DNA of 64,000 nucleotides, taken from Proteiniphilum saccharofermentans. Its GTDB lineage: Bacteria > Bacteroidota > Bacteroidia > Bacteroidales > Dysgonomonadaceae. Within the stretch, counting starts at the first letter, position 1. Each line of letters starts with the position of its first letter. The stretch is from positions 620,001-684,000 of the forward strand of contig NZ_LT605205.1 in the NCBI RefSeq assembly GCF_900095135.1, given 5' to 3'. The translations under genes were made by a program, and so were the position numbers. Shown piece after piece: positions 17,750 to 27,141 of the stretch. The notes below the pieces were generated by a model, which made no database searches, had not been told where the DNA came from, and saw only the letters and a program-made list of their open reading frames with translations.

Positions 17750-17788
17750 AGATCCGAAATCCCAAATCCCAAATCCGAAATCCCAAAT
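17750..17788 (+). repeat. Heptamer tandem repeat AAATCCC
   Basis: Five consecutive 7-bp units (AGATCCG, AAATCCC, AAATCCC, AAATCCG, AAATCCC) are followed by AAAT, in the spacer before the GH13 gene. The same word recurs before mraY (46055-46075). A GATTGAGGAG word lies at 17712-17721 just after the transporter stop codon. Confidence 0.6.
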
Positions 17789-17812
17789 TTAAAATAGTCT
17801 TTATTCTTAAAA

Positions 17813-19168
17813 ATGAAAAAAATATTTCTATTATTTCTTTTGTCGGTGCTGTTGGTGGCATGCGGCAATCGGGACAGGAGTCACGAAAACGGGAATGTTG
17901 TTAAAAGTGCACATCCTGAATGGGTTTACAATGCAGTAATATATGAGGTAAATATACGACAGTATACGCCGGAAGGGACACTCCATGCTTTTTCGGAGCA
18001 TCTGCCCAGATTAAAGAAGCTGGGAGTAGATATCCTTTGGTTTATACCGGTACAGTCTATCGGTAAAGAGGATCGAAAGGGTTCGCTGGGTAGTTATTAC
18101 TCCATCAAGGATTATACTGAGGTCAACAGTGAGTTCGGTACGCTGGCCGATTTTAAGGCTGTAGTGAAGCAAGCACAGGACCAGGGAATGAAGGTGATTC
18201 TCGACTGGGTCGCCAATCATACTTCCCGCGATGCTATATGGGTGAAAGCTCATCCCGAATGGTATGTAAGGGACAGTTTGGGAAATCTGAATATTATGTA
18301 CGACTGGACTGATATTGCCCAGTTGGACTACTCTGTTCCCGAGATGCGTGAAGCGATGATCGATGTGATGAAATTCTGGATCCGGGAGACTGGTATCGAC
18401 GGCTTTCGTTGCGACGTGGCCGGTGAAATACCTACTGATTTCTGGGAGGTGGCAAAGGATTCCCTGGTCATGCTGAATCCGGATATCTTCCTGTTAGCCG
18501 AGGCGGAAAAACCGGAATTGAACGAGTCGGTGTTCGATGCCTATTACGCCTGGGACTTCCATCATAAAATGAATAGTATAGCACAGGGAAAAGAGCCTGT
18601 CGATTCATTACGCGCTTCCCTGCAAAGAATGAATGAACGTTTTTCATCCCATGCCATACCGATGTATTTTACTTCTAATCACGATGAGAATTCATGGAGC
18701 GGTACCGAATTCGAACGGATGGGTGAAGCAGCAAAACCTTTCGCGGCACTGACCTATATGCTCCCTGGAATTCCCCTGATATACAGTGGACAGGAAGTGG
18801 GATTGAACCGCCGGCTGGAATTTTTTGAGAAGGATATTATTGAATGGGAAGATGAGGGTAGCTTCAGTGACTTCTACAGGAAGCTGAACAGATTCAAAAA
18901 GAAGAATAAAGCACTCTCAGCTCAGGAGCGTGACGGGGAGATGACAGAGATACCTAACGATTGTACTGAAAAGGTGTGGTCGTTCAAACGGGTGAACAAT
19001 GGAAACGAAGTGGTTTGCGTTTTCAATTTCAGCAATGAAATCGTAAATGTACAATTTAACGGAAATGTGCCGGGTGAAGGATTTTCTTCTTTTTCCGACA
19101 CATCCGAAGTGCTCCCTGTGGAAGAAATGGAATTGAAACCCTGGGAATACAGGATCTATTCCAAATAG
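17813..19168 (+). CDS. GH13 alpha-amylase-family lipoprotein
   Basis: The 451-residue enzyme is a lipoprotein (LLVAC, Cys17) with a GH13 barrel. The family catalytic residues are present: nucleophile Asp201 in GFRCDVAG, acid/base Glu230 in LLAEAEKPE and Asp291 in SNHDENSW. It is shorter than typical SusA or SusG proteins, with a small C-terminal beta-domain. It probably degrades maltodextrins in the envelope for the adjacent transporter. The 3' end overlaps the convergent flavodoxin gene by 13 bp. Confidence 0.88.
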   Translation: MKKIFLLFLLSVLLVACGNRDRSHENGNVVKSAHPEWVYNAVIYEVNIRQYTPEGTLHAFSEHLPRLKKLGVDILWFIPVQSIGKEDRKGSLGSYYSIKDYTEVNSEFGTLADFKAVVKQAQDQGMKVILDWVANHTSRDAIWVKAHPEWYVRDSLGNLNIMYDWTDIAQLDYSVPEMREAMIDVMKFWIRETGIDGFRCDVAGEIPTDFWEVAKDSLVMLNPDIFLLAEAEKPELNESVFDAYYAWDFHHKMNSIAQGKEPVDSLRASLQRMNERFSSHAIPMYFTSNHDENSWSGTEFERMGEAAKPFAALTYMLPGIPLIYSGQEVGLNRRLEFFEKDIIEWEDEGSFSDFYRKLNRFKKKNKALSAQERDGEMTEIPNDCTEKVWSFKRVNNGNEVVCVFNFSNEIVNVQFNGNVPGEGFSSFSDTSEVLPVEEMELKPWEYRIYSK

Positions 19169-19662
19169 GGTTTCAGTTTTTCTATCCAGTTAATGATACG
19201 CCCTTCCGTCAGGTCGGGTTCGTAATCGTCATCGAGCGGTAGCCCGATGAATTTACCGTCTTTGAATGCCCTGGAATATTCGAAATCATATCCTTCGGGA
19301 GAAACTTCCCCGATAACGGTTGCTCCTTTTTGAATGACAATTTCATATAATATACCCATGGCATCCACGTAGGAACTCGGATAAATAGAAGCGTCACCCA
19401 ATCCGAAAAGGGCTACGGTTTTTCCTGTCAGGTCCAGTTTTTCCAACTTGGGATAGAAATCATTCCAATCGTCCTGGAGATCCTGTACCCCCCAGGTAGA
19501 TACACCCAGAATCAATACGTCATGGGTCAGGAAAGGCGTTTCATCGCCATCATAAATATCTGCAAGGGTGGGGGAGTAATCAGCCAGCAGTTCGGCGATT
19601 CTTTCCGCTGCATTCTTAGTGTGTTCAGTGCTCGAGCCGTAAATAATTGCGATCGACTTCAT
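19156..19662 (-). CDS. Flavodoxin
   Basis: The 168-residue FMN-binding electron carrier has the phosphate loop IYGSSTEHTKNAA near the N-terminus, the aromatic FMN-stacking loop VSTWGVQDLQDDW and the later loop FGLGDASIYPSSYVDAMG. Long-chain flavodoxin size is normal. ATG 19662 (MKSIAIIYGSS) is preferred; an upstream in-frame ATG at 19698 would add 12 residues (MNICFKHKKNNL) not expected for this fold. It is probably a redox donor. The sequence alone does not show the partner. Confidence 0.9.
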   Translation of the reverse strand: MKSIAIIYGSSTEHTKNAAERIAELLADYSPTLADIYDGDETPFLTHDVLILGVSTWGVQDLQDDWNDFYPKLEKLDLTGKTVALFGLGDASIYPSSYVDAMGILYEIVIQKGATVIGEVSPEGYDFEYSRAFKDGKFIGLPLDDDYEPDLTEGRIINWIEKLKPYLE

Positions 19663-20099
19663 AAGATTATTTTTTTTGTGTTTGAAACAAATATTCACCC
19701 GTACTTATACGGATAGTGGATGTTTGCTGTCTAACCGTGATTTTATCCTTGTTAATTACGCAAAGTTAATATAAGTTTTAAAACGGTCAAAGAGGAAGGA
19801 GATAATTGTCGGATAATAGAAGATTCTGGCCGGCAAGAATTATCTTCTGTATCTGAGAACCCTTTAGAAATAATTAAATATTAAATGGGCTATTTTTTGT
19901 AAAAATTAACAATCTTGTTCTTTTCTTCTTCTTAATTTTGTACGGCTGTTTTCGCAGCTTTCATTCTGAATAACATATATATTTTTAACTGGTTCACTTG
20001 ATCAGGATTTTTTTTAACGCATGTCGTCGGATCCTGCGTTAAAATTTTGCACGGTATAGGCTATAAATTATAATAATATATCGTAATTGTGAATGAGCT
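19663..20099. other. 437-bp intergenic region upstream of the NEW3 gene
   Basis: No gene is visible. It has AT-rich sequence, a TAATTTTG -7 box at 19933-19940 with a possible TTG at 19915-19917 (spacer 15, short), and a perfect 10-bp inverted repeat TTTTAACGCA (20012-20021) with TGCGTTAAAA (20035-20044). The repeat sits in the presumed leader of the gene starting at 20100. If that promoter is used the leader is about 150 nt. Confidence 0.4.
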
Positions 20100-21239
20100 A
20101 TGATGAAATGTAAATTGAAATTTTGGATGATTTTTTTTGTGGGCTTCGTTGCCCTCTTACATGCGGAAGAGAAGGAAAAACAGATGCTGCTCTACACGCC
20201 TTACACTAAAATCTCCGTACCGCCGGGAGAAACCATTAATTACAGTATCGACATTGTGAATGAGACGGAGAGTCTCAAAAATCCTGACATTTCCGTCAGC
20301 GGCATACCGCGCGGTTGGGAGTGGGAAATAAAGTCAGGCAGCTATATCGTCAATCAGCTTGCCGTCATGCCTAGCGATAAAAAATCGTTTAACCTTCAGG
20401 TGACTGTTCCGCTGCAGGTGAACAAAGGAAACTACCGTTTTGTCGTACGTGCAGGAGAAGCTGAACTCCCGCTTTCAGTGACGGTATCTTCACAAGGAAC
20501 CTTTAAAACCGAATTCACCACAAGCCAGCCTAATATGCAGGGCAATGCCAAGTCTAATTTCAACTTCAATGCCAATCTGAACAACAAGACCGCCGAAACA
20601 CAACTCTACGCCTTGATGGCTGCTGCACCCCGGGGATGGAATGTTATTTTCCGTGCCGGAGGGAAGCAGGCCACGTCGGCACAGGTGGAGCCGAACACTA
20701 CGGAGAACATTAGTATTGAGATCACGCCGCCCGGCAATGTAGAGGCGGGAACATATAAAATCCCTGTTCAGGCGACCACCGGAACCACTTCCGACGAGTT
20801 GGAACTTGAAGTGGTAGTGACCGGCTCTTATGATATGGAACTTACCACTCCAAGGGGATTGTTAAGCTCTGACATCACGGCCGGAGATACGAAGCGTATC
20901 GATTTGGTGGTGAATAATACCGGATCTGCAGAATTGAAAGATATCAAACTGTCGTCGAGTAAACCTGCCGGCTGGGAGGTAAGTTTTGAGCCTGTTTCTG
21001 TTGATGCGTTGAAAGCCGGTGAAAGTGTAAATATCCAGGCTGTTGTCAGGGCCTCGAAAAAGGCTATCCCCGGTGATTATGTATTGAATATCAGTGCTAA
21101 TACGCCTGAGGTAAATAAAAGTGCCAGTTTCAGGATGACTGTGAAAACGCCTCTGCTCTGGGGATGGATAGGGGTCGCAATTATTCTGGCAGTAGTGGGA
21201 ACAATCTTTTATCTGTTCCGTAAATACGGAAGGAGGTAG
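20100..21239 (+). CDS. NEW3-domain membrane protein
   Basis: The 379-residue protein has a signal peptide (about 1-22, WMIFFVGFVALLHAEE). Three tandem Ig-like segments of the NEW3 type follow (about 25-130, 135-235, 240-350), each ending in a TYKIPVQATT or DYVLNISANTP type strand, and a C-terminal membrane helix (GWIGVAIILAVVGTIFYLF) precedes a basic tail. It is predicted to face the periplasm from the inner membrane. It lies two bases before an ABC ATPase and an ABC-2 permease in one operon, suggesting an accessory subunit of the exporter. The substrate is unknown. Confidence 0.7.
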   Translation: MMKCKLKFWMIFFVGFVALLHAEEKEKQMLLYTPYTKISVPPGETINYSIDIVNETESLKNPDISVSGIPRGWEWEIKSGSYIVNQLAVMPSDKKSFNLQVTVPLQVNKGNYRFVVRAGEAELPLSVTVSSQGTFKTEFTTSQPNMQGNAKSNFNFNANLNNKTAETQLYALMAAAPRGWNVIFRAGGKQATSAQVEPNTTENISIEITPPGNVEAGTYKIPVQATTGTTSDELELEVVVTGSYDMELTTPRGLLSSDITAGDTKRIDLVVNNTGSAELKDIKLSSSKPAGWEVSFEPVSVDALKAGESVNIQAVVRASKKAIPGDYVLNISANTPEVNKSASFRMTVKTPLLWGWIGVAIILAVVGTIFYLFRKYGRR

Positions 21240-21241
21240 AA

Positions 21242-21979
21242 ATGGCTCAGCATGTAATTGAGTTAACCGGTCTGACAAAGCGGTACGGGGATTTTACGGC
21301 TGTGGACAATCTTGACCTGAACATACGGAAGGGTGAAATTTTTGGCTTGCTCGGACCCAATGGTGCCGGAAAATCGACTACCATCCTGATGATCCTGGGC
21401 TTGACGGAGCCCACCGCAGGGAGTGTTTCGGTTTGCGGGATCAATTCTACCACTTCACCGGTCGAAGTAAAGAGAAAAGTAGGCTATCTGCCTGAAGATG
21501 TCGGATTTTATGAAGATATGACGGGAATGGAGAACCTCATTTATACAGCAGAACTGAATGGGATTCCCCTATCTGAGGCTCGTGAGAAAGCTGCGTCCCT
21601 GCTTCATCGTGTGGGATTGGGAAACGAGACGGAGAAACGGACCGGGAAATATTCAAAAGGGATGAGACAAAGGCTCGGATTGGCTGATGTACTAATTAAA
21701 GATCCGGAAATTATCATTCTGGATGAACCCACTTCCGGTATTGATCCTACTGGTGTGCAGGATTTTATCCATCTGATCCGCCATCTAAGTCATGAGAACG
21801 GACTGACTGTACTCTTTTCTTCGCATCATTTGCATCAGGTGCAGCAACTATGTGACCGTGTCGGGTTGTTCGGAAAAGGACGGTTGCTGACCCTGATCGA
21901 TATAAATGAGTTGCATAATAAACCAGGAGAATTGGAAGAGGTATATAACCATTATTTAGGAGGGAATGAACATGAATAA
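21242..21979 (+). CDS. ABC transporter ATP-binding protein
   Basis: The 245-residue ATPase has Walker A GPNGAGKST (38-46), the signature YSKGMRQRLGLADV, Walker B IIILDEPTSGIDP and an H-loop LFSSHHLHQV. It starts two bases after the NEW3 gene stop and overlaps the permease start by 14 bp, so the three are one transcription unit. It is an exporter-type (ABC-2 partner) ATPase. Confidence 0.92.
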   Translation: MAQHVIELTGLTKRYGDFTAVDNLDLNIRKGEIFGLLGPNGAGKSTTILMILGLTEPTAGSVSVCGINSTTSPVEVKRKVGYLPEDVGFYEDMTGMENLIYTAELNGIPLSEAREKAASLLHRVGLGNETEKRTGKYSKGMRQRLGLADVLIKDPEIIILDEPTSGIDPTGVQDFIHLIRHLSHENGLTVLFSSHHLHQVQQLCDRVGLFGKGRLLTLIDINELHNKPGELEEVYNHYLGGNEHE

Positions 21980-22928
21980 TATATCAAAGCCTTTCTGGGT
22001 AATAGTGCGGAAAGAGATATCCGATTATATGGGAAGCTGGAAAGCTGTTATTTTGATCATTCTCATTGCCCTGACCTGTATGGGTTCACTCTATACGGCG
22101 CTGAGCAATATAGGCGAAGCTGTGAAACAGGGGAGTACCGATGATAATTTTCTTTTTCTAAAACTGTTTACAGCTTCAGACGGCGCTTTGCCTTCGTTCG
22201 CTGTTTTTATAGGTTTCCTCGGCCCTTTGCTGGGGATCGCGTTGGGATTTGATGCAATCAATACCGAACAGAACAAAGGGACTTTAAGCCGCCTGCTGTC
22301 GCAACCTATCTACAGGGACTATATCTTAAATGCAAAATGGATAGCTGCACTTTTTGTGATTGGCATCATGCTTTTTGCTCTCGGCTTTCTGGTAATGGGT
22401 TTCGGATTGATATTTATCGGTATACCACCCACTGCTGAAGAATTCTGCCGTATCGTGCTCTTCCTGTTGCTTTCAATGGTTTACATTGCGCTCTGGCTCA
22501 ATCTGGCGCTCTTCTTCTCCATCAAGAGCAAACAACCTGCCACCTCCGCATTGTCGGGGATAGCCGTATGGTTGTTTTTCAGCCTGTTTTATAATATTAT
22601 CATGAATGTGGTAGGCAAAGCGTTGAGTCCCTCGCCTATGGCCATGCCTGATCAGGTTGTCCGCTACCAGAAGTTTATGTTGAATTTACTGCGGTTTTCA
22701 CCCGGGGAATTGTTCCAGGAGATCACCATGACCATGTTGATGCCTTCGGTAAGGAGTCTTGGACCACTCACATTCGAACAGATGGATGGTGCTATCCCAA
22801 GTCCCCTGTCATTGGGACAAAGTTTGCTTGTGGTATGGCCTCAACTCACAGGATTGATCTCCATCACGCTCCTCTTTTTTATGTTGGCTTACATTTCATT
22901 TATGAGGAAAGAGGTACGATCGAGGTGA
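21966..22928 (+). CDS. ABC-2 type transporter permease
   Basis: The 320-residue protein has about six membrane helices and the ABC-2 layout, with an early helix (AVILIILIALTCMGSLY), a glycine-rich helix FIGFLGPLLGIALGFDAI and the loop EQNKGTLSRLLSQPIYR. With the ATPase and NEW3 protein it would form an exporter or an envelope-remodelling complex. ATG 21966 overlaps the ATPase gene; ATG 21972 (MNNISKPFW) is equally plausible. Confidence 0.85.
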   Translation: MNMNNISKPFWVIVRKEISDYMGSWKAVILIILIALTCMGSLYTALSNIGEAVKQGSTDDNFLFLKLFTASDGALPSFAVFIGFLGPLLGIALGFDAINTEQNKGTLSRLLSQPIYRDYILNAKWIAALFVIGIMLFALGFLVMGFGLIFIGIPPTAEEFCRIVLFLLLSMVYIALWLNLALFFSIKSKQPATSALSGIAVWLFFSLFYNIIMNVVGKALSPSPMAMPDQVVRYQKFMLNLLRFSPGELFQEITMTMLMPSVRSLGPLTFEQMDGAIPSPLSLGQSLLVVWPQLTGLISITLLFFMLAYISFMRKEVRSR

Positions 22929-22946
22929 CAGAACACCGATATTTTT

Positions 22947-22976
22947 TTGCTTGTCTGAGATTTTTGTGCATCTTTG
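22947..22976 (+). promoter_or_regulatory. Promoter of the M23-type lipoprotein gene
   Basis: TTG (22947-22949) and CATCTTTG (22969-22976) are spaced by 19 nt. The -7 box has C for T at its first position. The predicted leader is about 130 nt. Nothing else is recognised in 22977-23117. Confidence 0.4.
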
Positions 22977-23117
22977 TACTCAATTAACTAAGTCGGATCC
23001 ATTCTGCCTCCCGGTATCCAAAAGCGCGTAATACAGGCTGTATCTGTGAATCTGTCAGGTAATCATCTATTTTTCTTGCCTGTTACGGAACCGGAAAAAT
23101 GGTAAATGTAACCAGTT

Positions 23118-24425
23118 ATGTATAAGACAAACAGAAGAAAAACGATTCAGTCGATTATCTATTCTTTGCTGATAGTCGCTGTTGTTTCATGTGGATTAAA
23201 AAAGGAGGAACAACAGGTTGGCCAGACTGGTCAGGAAGAGACAAGCTGTGTGTATGAATATGGGATATGCGTCGATTCGCTGGATGTAACCCATTATGAA
23301 ATAGGGCGTGGGGAGTATCTTGCCACTATTCTGTCTAATCTGGGATTTGAAGCCAATAAAAGGGAGAAGATTATAGATGCGGTATCTTCCATTTATCCTC
23401 CTTCAAGATTACAGGTTGGGAATTCGTATGCGGCGATTACCGACTCTACGGCGGCCGTGAAATACGTTGTTTTTGAAAAGTCGCGTACCGATTACGCTGT
23501 AGTAGACTTAAGTGGCGATACAATCAGTGTATATGATTATACAAAACCGGTTACCCTGAAACGTGAATATGCCGAGGGAACAATTACCTCTTCTCTATGG
23601 AATGCGATTATGGATACCGGTGCACCGGCTTTGCTGGCACTTAAACTCTCGGATGTATATGCCTGGCAGGTCGACTTCTTTGATGTCAAAAAAGGCGATT
23701 CGTTCCGCTTGATGTATGACGTAGCCTATATAGACGATACTACTAGGGTAGGAATCTCTTCTATCGAAGGGGCAGTTTTCACGCATCAGGGGAAGAAGTT
23801 CCGGGCCATCCCGTTTCAACAGGATTCTATCATGGAGTTTTTTGATGAAGAGGGAAATAGTCTGCGGAAAGCGTTTTTAAAAAATCCTCTTGATTTTTTC
23901 CGCATCACTTCGAAATTCTCCAATTCACGTTATCATCCTATTTTGAAGCGCAGCCGTCCCCATCACGGTGTGGATTATGCCGCACCGGTGGGTACTCCGG
24001 TCAAGACAATAGGTGATGGGGTGGTGATCGAAAAAGGATTTCAACGTGGTGGAGCCGGAAATTTTCTGAAGGTGAAACACAATGCGACCTATACTACCAC
24101 CTATATGCATCTGAGCCGCTTTGCCAAAGGGATTGAGAAAGGGAGTCGGGTAAAGCAGGGGGATGTGATCGCTTACGTAGGTTCTACCGGACTCTCTACC
24201 GGCCCTCATCTCGATTTCCGGGTACACAAGAACAACCAGCCCGTCAATCCCCTTACCATCGAGTCGCCTCCCTACCTGCCGGTGAAGCCTGAATTGAGGG
24301 ATAGCTTTATGCTTGTGCAGGACAGGGTGATGTTTCAGTTGGATAGTTTACGGATGGCAGGACAGTTGTTCGCGGAAGAGGAGCAGGTTCCTGATTCCTT
24401 AACCCTTATACCGTCCCACTCCTGA
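23118..24425 (+). CDS. M23-type peptidase-like lipoprotein
   Basis: The 435-residue envelope lipoprotein (VVSC, Cys25) has an OapA-like N-terminal segment (HYEIGRGEYLATILSNLGF) and an M23 peptidase domain in the C-terminal half. The HxxxD zinc motif is intact (HHGVDYAAP) and a later TTTYMHLS block holds a histidine. The final HxH motif, normally GPHLHFE, reads GPHLDFRV, so Asp stands where a zinc-ligand His is expected. It may be a degenerate or altered-metal endopeptidase. It is convergent with the downstream GH13 gene and shares a strong terminator. Confidence 0.8.
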   Translation: MYKTNRRKTIQSIIYSLLIVAVVSCGLKKEEQQVGQTGQEETSCVYEYGICVDSLDVTHYEIGRGEYLATILSNLGFEANKREKIIDAVSSIYPPSRLQVGNSYAAITDSTAAVKYVVFEKSRTDYAVVDLSGDTISVYDYTKPVTLKREYAEGTITSSLWNAIMDTGAPALLALKLSDVYAWQVDFFDVKKGDSFRLMYDVAYIDDTTRVGISSIEGAVFTHQGKKFRAIPFQQDSIMEFFDEEGNSLRKAFLKNPLDFFRITSKFSNSRYHPILKRSRPHHGVDYAAPVGTPVKTIGDGVVIEKGFQRGGAGNFLKVKHNATYTTTYMHLSRFAKGIEKGSRVKQGDVIAYVGSTGLSTGPHLDFRVHKNNQPVNPLTIESPPYLPVKPELRDSFMLVQDRVMFQLDSLRMAGQLFAEEEQVPDSLTLIPSHS

Positions 24426-24522
24426 AATCGTCCACTATCCCGTTCCTGATCGTCTTACACGGATTCTGAACATACCGCCACCCCGTTTCTGAAATAAAAA
24501 GAAGGGTATACCACAAAAGTGA

Positions 24523-24563
24523 AATGCCCCCAAAAGGTTAGACAAAGATCTTTTGGGGGCATT
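24523..24563. terminator. Bidirectional terminator between M23 and GH13 genes
   Basis: AATGCCCCCAAAAG (24523-24536) and CTTTTGGGGGCATT (24550-24563) form a perfect 14-bp stem with a 13-nt loop, located between the two convergent stop codons. Confidence 0.75.
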
Positions 24564-24590
24564 ATTGAAACAGTTACTGAGATATCCTGT

Positions 24591-26921
24591 TTATTCTGTG
24601 AAACTGGTATACATTTTGAAACTGTTCGCCGGGACGGTGATATTTGTGGTCGATGTTACATTCAACGGTGGTTCGCCGGACGTCATATAATTATACCAGG
24701 TACCGGTTTCCGGGAAGGTGGCCGAGATAGGGTCATTGGTGAAGTTCCCTATCACCACTACCTGTTTCGCCTCGCCAAAAGAGGAAAGGGTGATAAACCG
24801 GCCGTCCTCCCAGAATGAGGGTGTTACTTTCCAATCGAGTTCTGCGGTCGCATTGAACAGTTCCGGATGATCGAAACGAAGGGAGATTAGTTTCGTATAG
24901 GTATCGTGTAGTTCCTTTCGCTGTGGTACATCCATATATTCCCACTTCACCGGTTTTTTACCGGTACGTCCGTTATAATCGATCGAAACATCATATCCCA
25001 ACTCGCCGAATTGCCAGATCATTTTCGGGCCGGGTACGGTAAAGAAAAAGGCGGCATTGGTTGCCAGTTGCGACATTTGTGCGTTGAAGTTCGTCTTCAG
25101 GATACCGTTACCCCATTGGGCCTGTTTGTAGGCCGCACGCTCCTCGTCGTGGCTCTCCATATAGCTGACCAGACTGTTAATCGGACGGGAAGAAGAGGTG
25201 TAATAGGTTCCTGAAAAACCGGAGTCTTCCTTGTACCCCATCGCCGCTTGGCAGTATGCGTGGTTCATATTACGCCAGACCATCATCCCTTCCCCACTCA
25301 GTTCAGTTTCTTCACGGTCGTCTGCAAAGTGTTCCAGAATGACGTAGGCATCCGGTTTCACCGCTTTGACGGCATTGTTGTAATCCTTCAGAATAGCTAT
25401 ACGGGAAGCATCGTACACATGTGCGTTCGACTCCGTTGATTGCTTCTGCGTAAACCCTTTGGTAAGGTCAAACCGGAAGCCGTCGATATTGTACTCTTCC
25501 AGCAGGAATTGCAGGTTGCGCTTCACAAACTCCCTCACTAAATCCGATTCATGGTTGAAATCATGGAATACGCTGTAAGGGTGGGGTGCCGTTACGTTGA
25601 AGTAAGGATTATTGGCTGCCGTACGGCTGTTTGCGGAATCCCACCACATTTTGGCAAACGGATTTTCACCTGTAGCATGATTATAAACCACGTCGAATAT
25701 TACTGCTATCCCTCGCTTATGGCATTCATCGATAAATTGTTTGTACATCCTGTCGGTACCGTATGCCTTATCCAGGGCGAAGAAGAACGCGGGGTTGTAT
25801 CCCCAGCTGTCGTTCCCGTCGAATTCCTGTACCGGCATGAGTTCGATGGCGTTCACGCCGAGTGATTGCAGGTAATTGAGTTTCTCCATGGCGCCGTTGA
25901 TATCACCGCTCTCCGTAAAATCGCGGAACAACATTTCGTAAATTACCAGGTTGTCCAGTGACGGGATCTCGAAATCAGGAACCTGCCAGTTGTAAGATTC
26001 CGGTTGGGTCCGGAATACCGAAACGATCCCGATGGCTCCCTCCGGATAGGTTTTGTTATCGGGATAAGTGGTTGGTGAAATATATTGATCGTTCCAGGGA
26101 TCGAGTATTTTGCGGGCGTAAGGATCGGCCACGCGGATAGGATCTCCGTCTGTTTTACCCACGTAGTACTGGAAAGCATATTCCTTTGCAGGATCCAGTC
26201 CGTTAATTGTGATCCACCAGCAGCCTTCGGCGTCATCCCGGAACATCTGCGATTTTTCATCGTTGCTCAATGTCCAGCCGTTGAAGTCGCCGACAACATG
26301 GGCGAAATCCTTCCGGTTTCCGCTCTTATCCTTGTCGTATAGTACCAATGTGACGGTGCTATTGTTCACTATATTGATACCATGCTTTAGACCTGCCGGC
26401 ATGTTTCCTGTTTTCACCGCAGCCGGCTCAAAGGCTTTGAACTGCGTATCAGTGACAGGGATAAAAAGATCTTCGGTTTGCTTCGATCCATCGGCAGAGC
26501 GGACAACAATACCCAGTTTGTTCACGGGTGTTTCTCCCGAACCAAACCATTGACGAATAGATGGGGAGAATTTGATAGTCCATGTGCTCAGTTCACCCTC
26601 TACCTTCGTCATTTTGCATTTCGGCAGATTTTCGTTCCACCCGGCAGGAACGAATCGCCATACGCCTTCCGATATAACGCCCGTGTGAATATAGACATCA
26701 CCTTGGTAATTATAGAGTGGTGTGCCTGAACGTGGCTTGAACCAGATGGTCAGCTCCTTCTCGGCATCTGCCTCTTCGGGACTCCATGAAAGGCCTGCCT
26801 TAATCACTACAGGTGGTTCCGGTTCGGGTTCGGGTTCCGGAGTAACCACCGGATCTTCCCCGCAGGCAAAAGCGAAAAGCAGGAGAAGCAGTAAGTAGAA
26901 CGCTTTTGAGGATATTTGCAT
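24591..26921 (-). CDS. GH13 alpha-amylase-family lipoprotein with N-terminal modules
   Basis: The 776-residue protein is a lipoprotein (AFAC, Cys20) followed by a PEPEPEPEPP linker. Two beta-sandwich-like modules come next (about 40-140 and 180-290, the second with VVGDFNGWTLS typical of a GH13-associated N-domain). The GH13 barrel starts near 320, with nucleophile Asp in GFRFDLTKGF, acid/base Glu in VILEHF and the HD pair in YMESHDEERAAY. It is likely surface exposed, acting on long alpha-glucans like SusG. It is the last gene of the sus-like locus. Confidence 0.88.
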   Translation of the reverse strand: MQISSKAFYLLLLLLFAFACGEDPVVTPEPEPEPEPPVVIKAGLSWSPEEADAEKELTIWFKPRSGTPLYNYQGDVYIHTGVISEGVWRFVPAGWNENLPKCKMTKVEGELSTWTIKFSPSIRQWFGSGETPVNKLGIVVRSADGSKQTEDLFIPVTDTQFKAFEPAAVKTGNMPAGLKHGINIVNNSTVTLVLYDKDKSGNRKDFAHVVGDFNGWTLSNDEKSQMFRDDAEGCWWITINGLDPAKEYAFQYYVGKTDGDPIRVADPYARKILDPWNDQYISPTTYPDNKTYPEGAIGIVSVFRTQPESYNWQVPDFEIPSLDNLVIYEMLFRDFTESGDINGAMEKLNYLQSLGVNAIELMPVQEFDGNDSWGYNPAFFFALDKAYGTDRMYKQFIDECHKRGIAVIFDVVYNHATGENPFAKMWWDSANSRTAANNPYFNVTAPHPYSVFHDFNHESDLVREFVKRNLQFLLEEYNIDGFRFDLTKGFTQKQSTESNAHVYDASRIAILKDYNNAVKAVKPDAYVILEHFADDREETELSGEGMMVWRNMNHAYCQAAMGYKEDSGFSGTYYTSSSRPINSLVSYMESHDEERAAYKQAQWGNGILKTNFNAQMSQLATNAAFFFTVPGPKMIWQFGELGYDVSIDYNGRTGKKPVKWEYMDVPQRKELHDTYTKLISLRFDHPELFNATAELDWKVTPSFWEDGRFITLSSFGEAKQVVVIGNFTNDPISATFPETGTWYNYMTSGEPPLNVTSTTNITVPANSFKMYTSFTE

Positions 26922-27141
26922 ATGATTTTTTATATTTTAGAATTAAGCATTCCAGAACGTTTTCACCGTTCAAAAAATGCGTTGAAACTTTTGTTTCTTA
27001 AGAGACTATATTAATGTGCTGATTTATTAATATGCCAATTAAATTAATCCATTATTCATATTAGTCTCATTAGTCGTATTGGCACATTTATTCATTACTT
27101 GTCCCTATTTATCGGGATTGGCTTATTAGTGAATTAGTTTT
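26922..27141. repeat. Short-word repeat spacer in the sus-like locus (ATTAGTCTCATT)
   Basis: After the stop codon at 27142 the spacer contains TTAGTCTCATTAGTCG (from 27061), then TATTGGCACATTTATTC. Nearly the same words recur after the susD stop (33090-33126). No gene is visible in the 220 bp. Confidence 0.45.
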
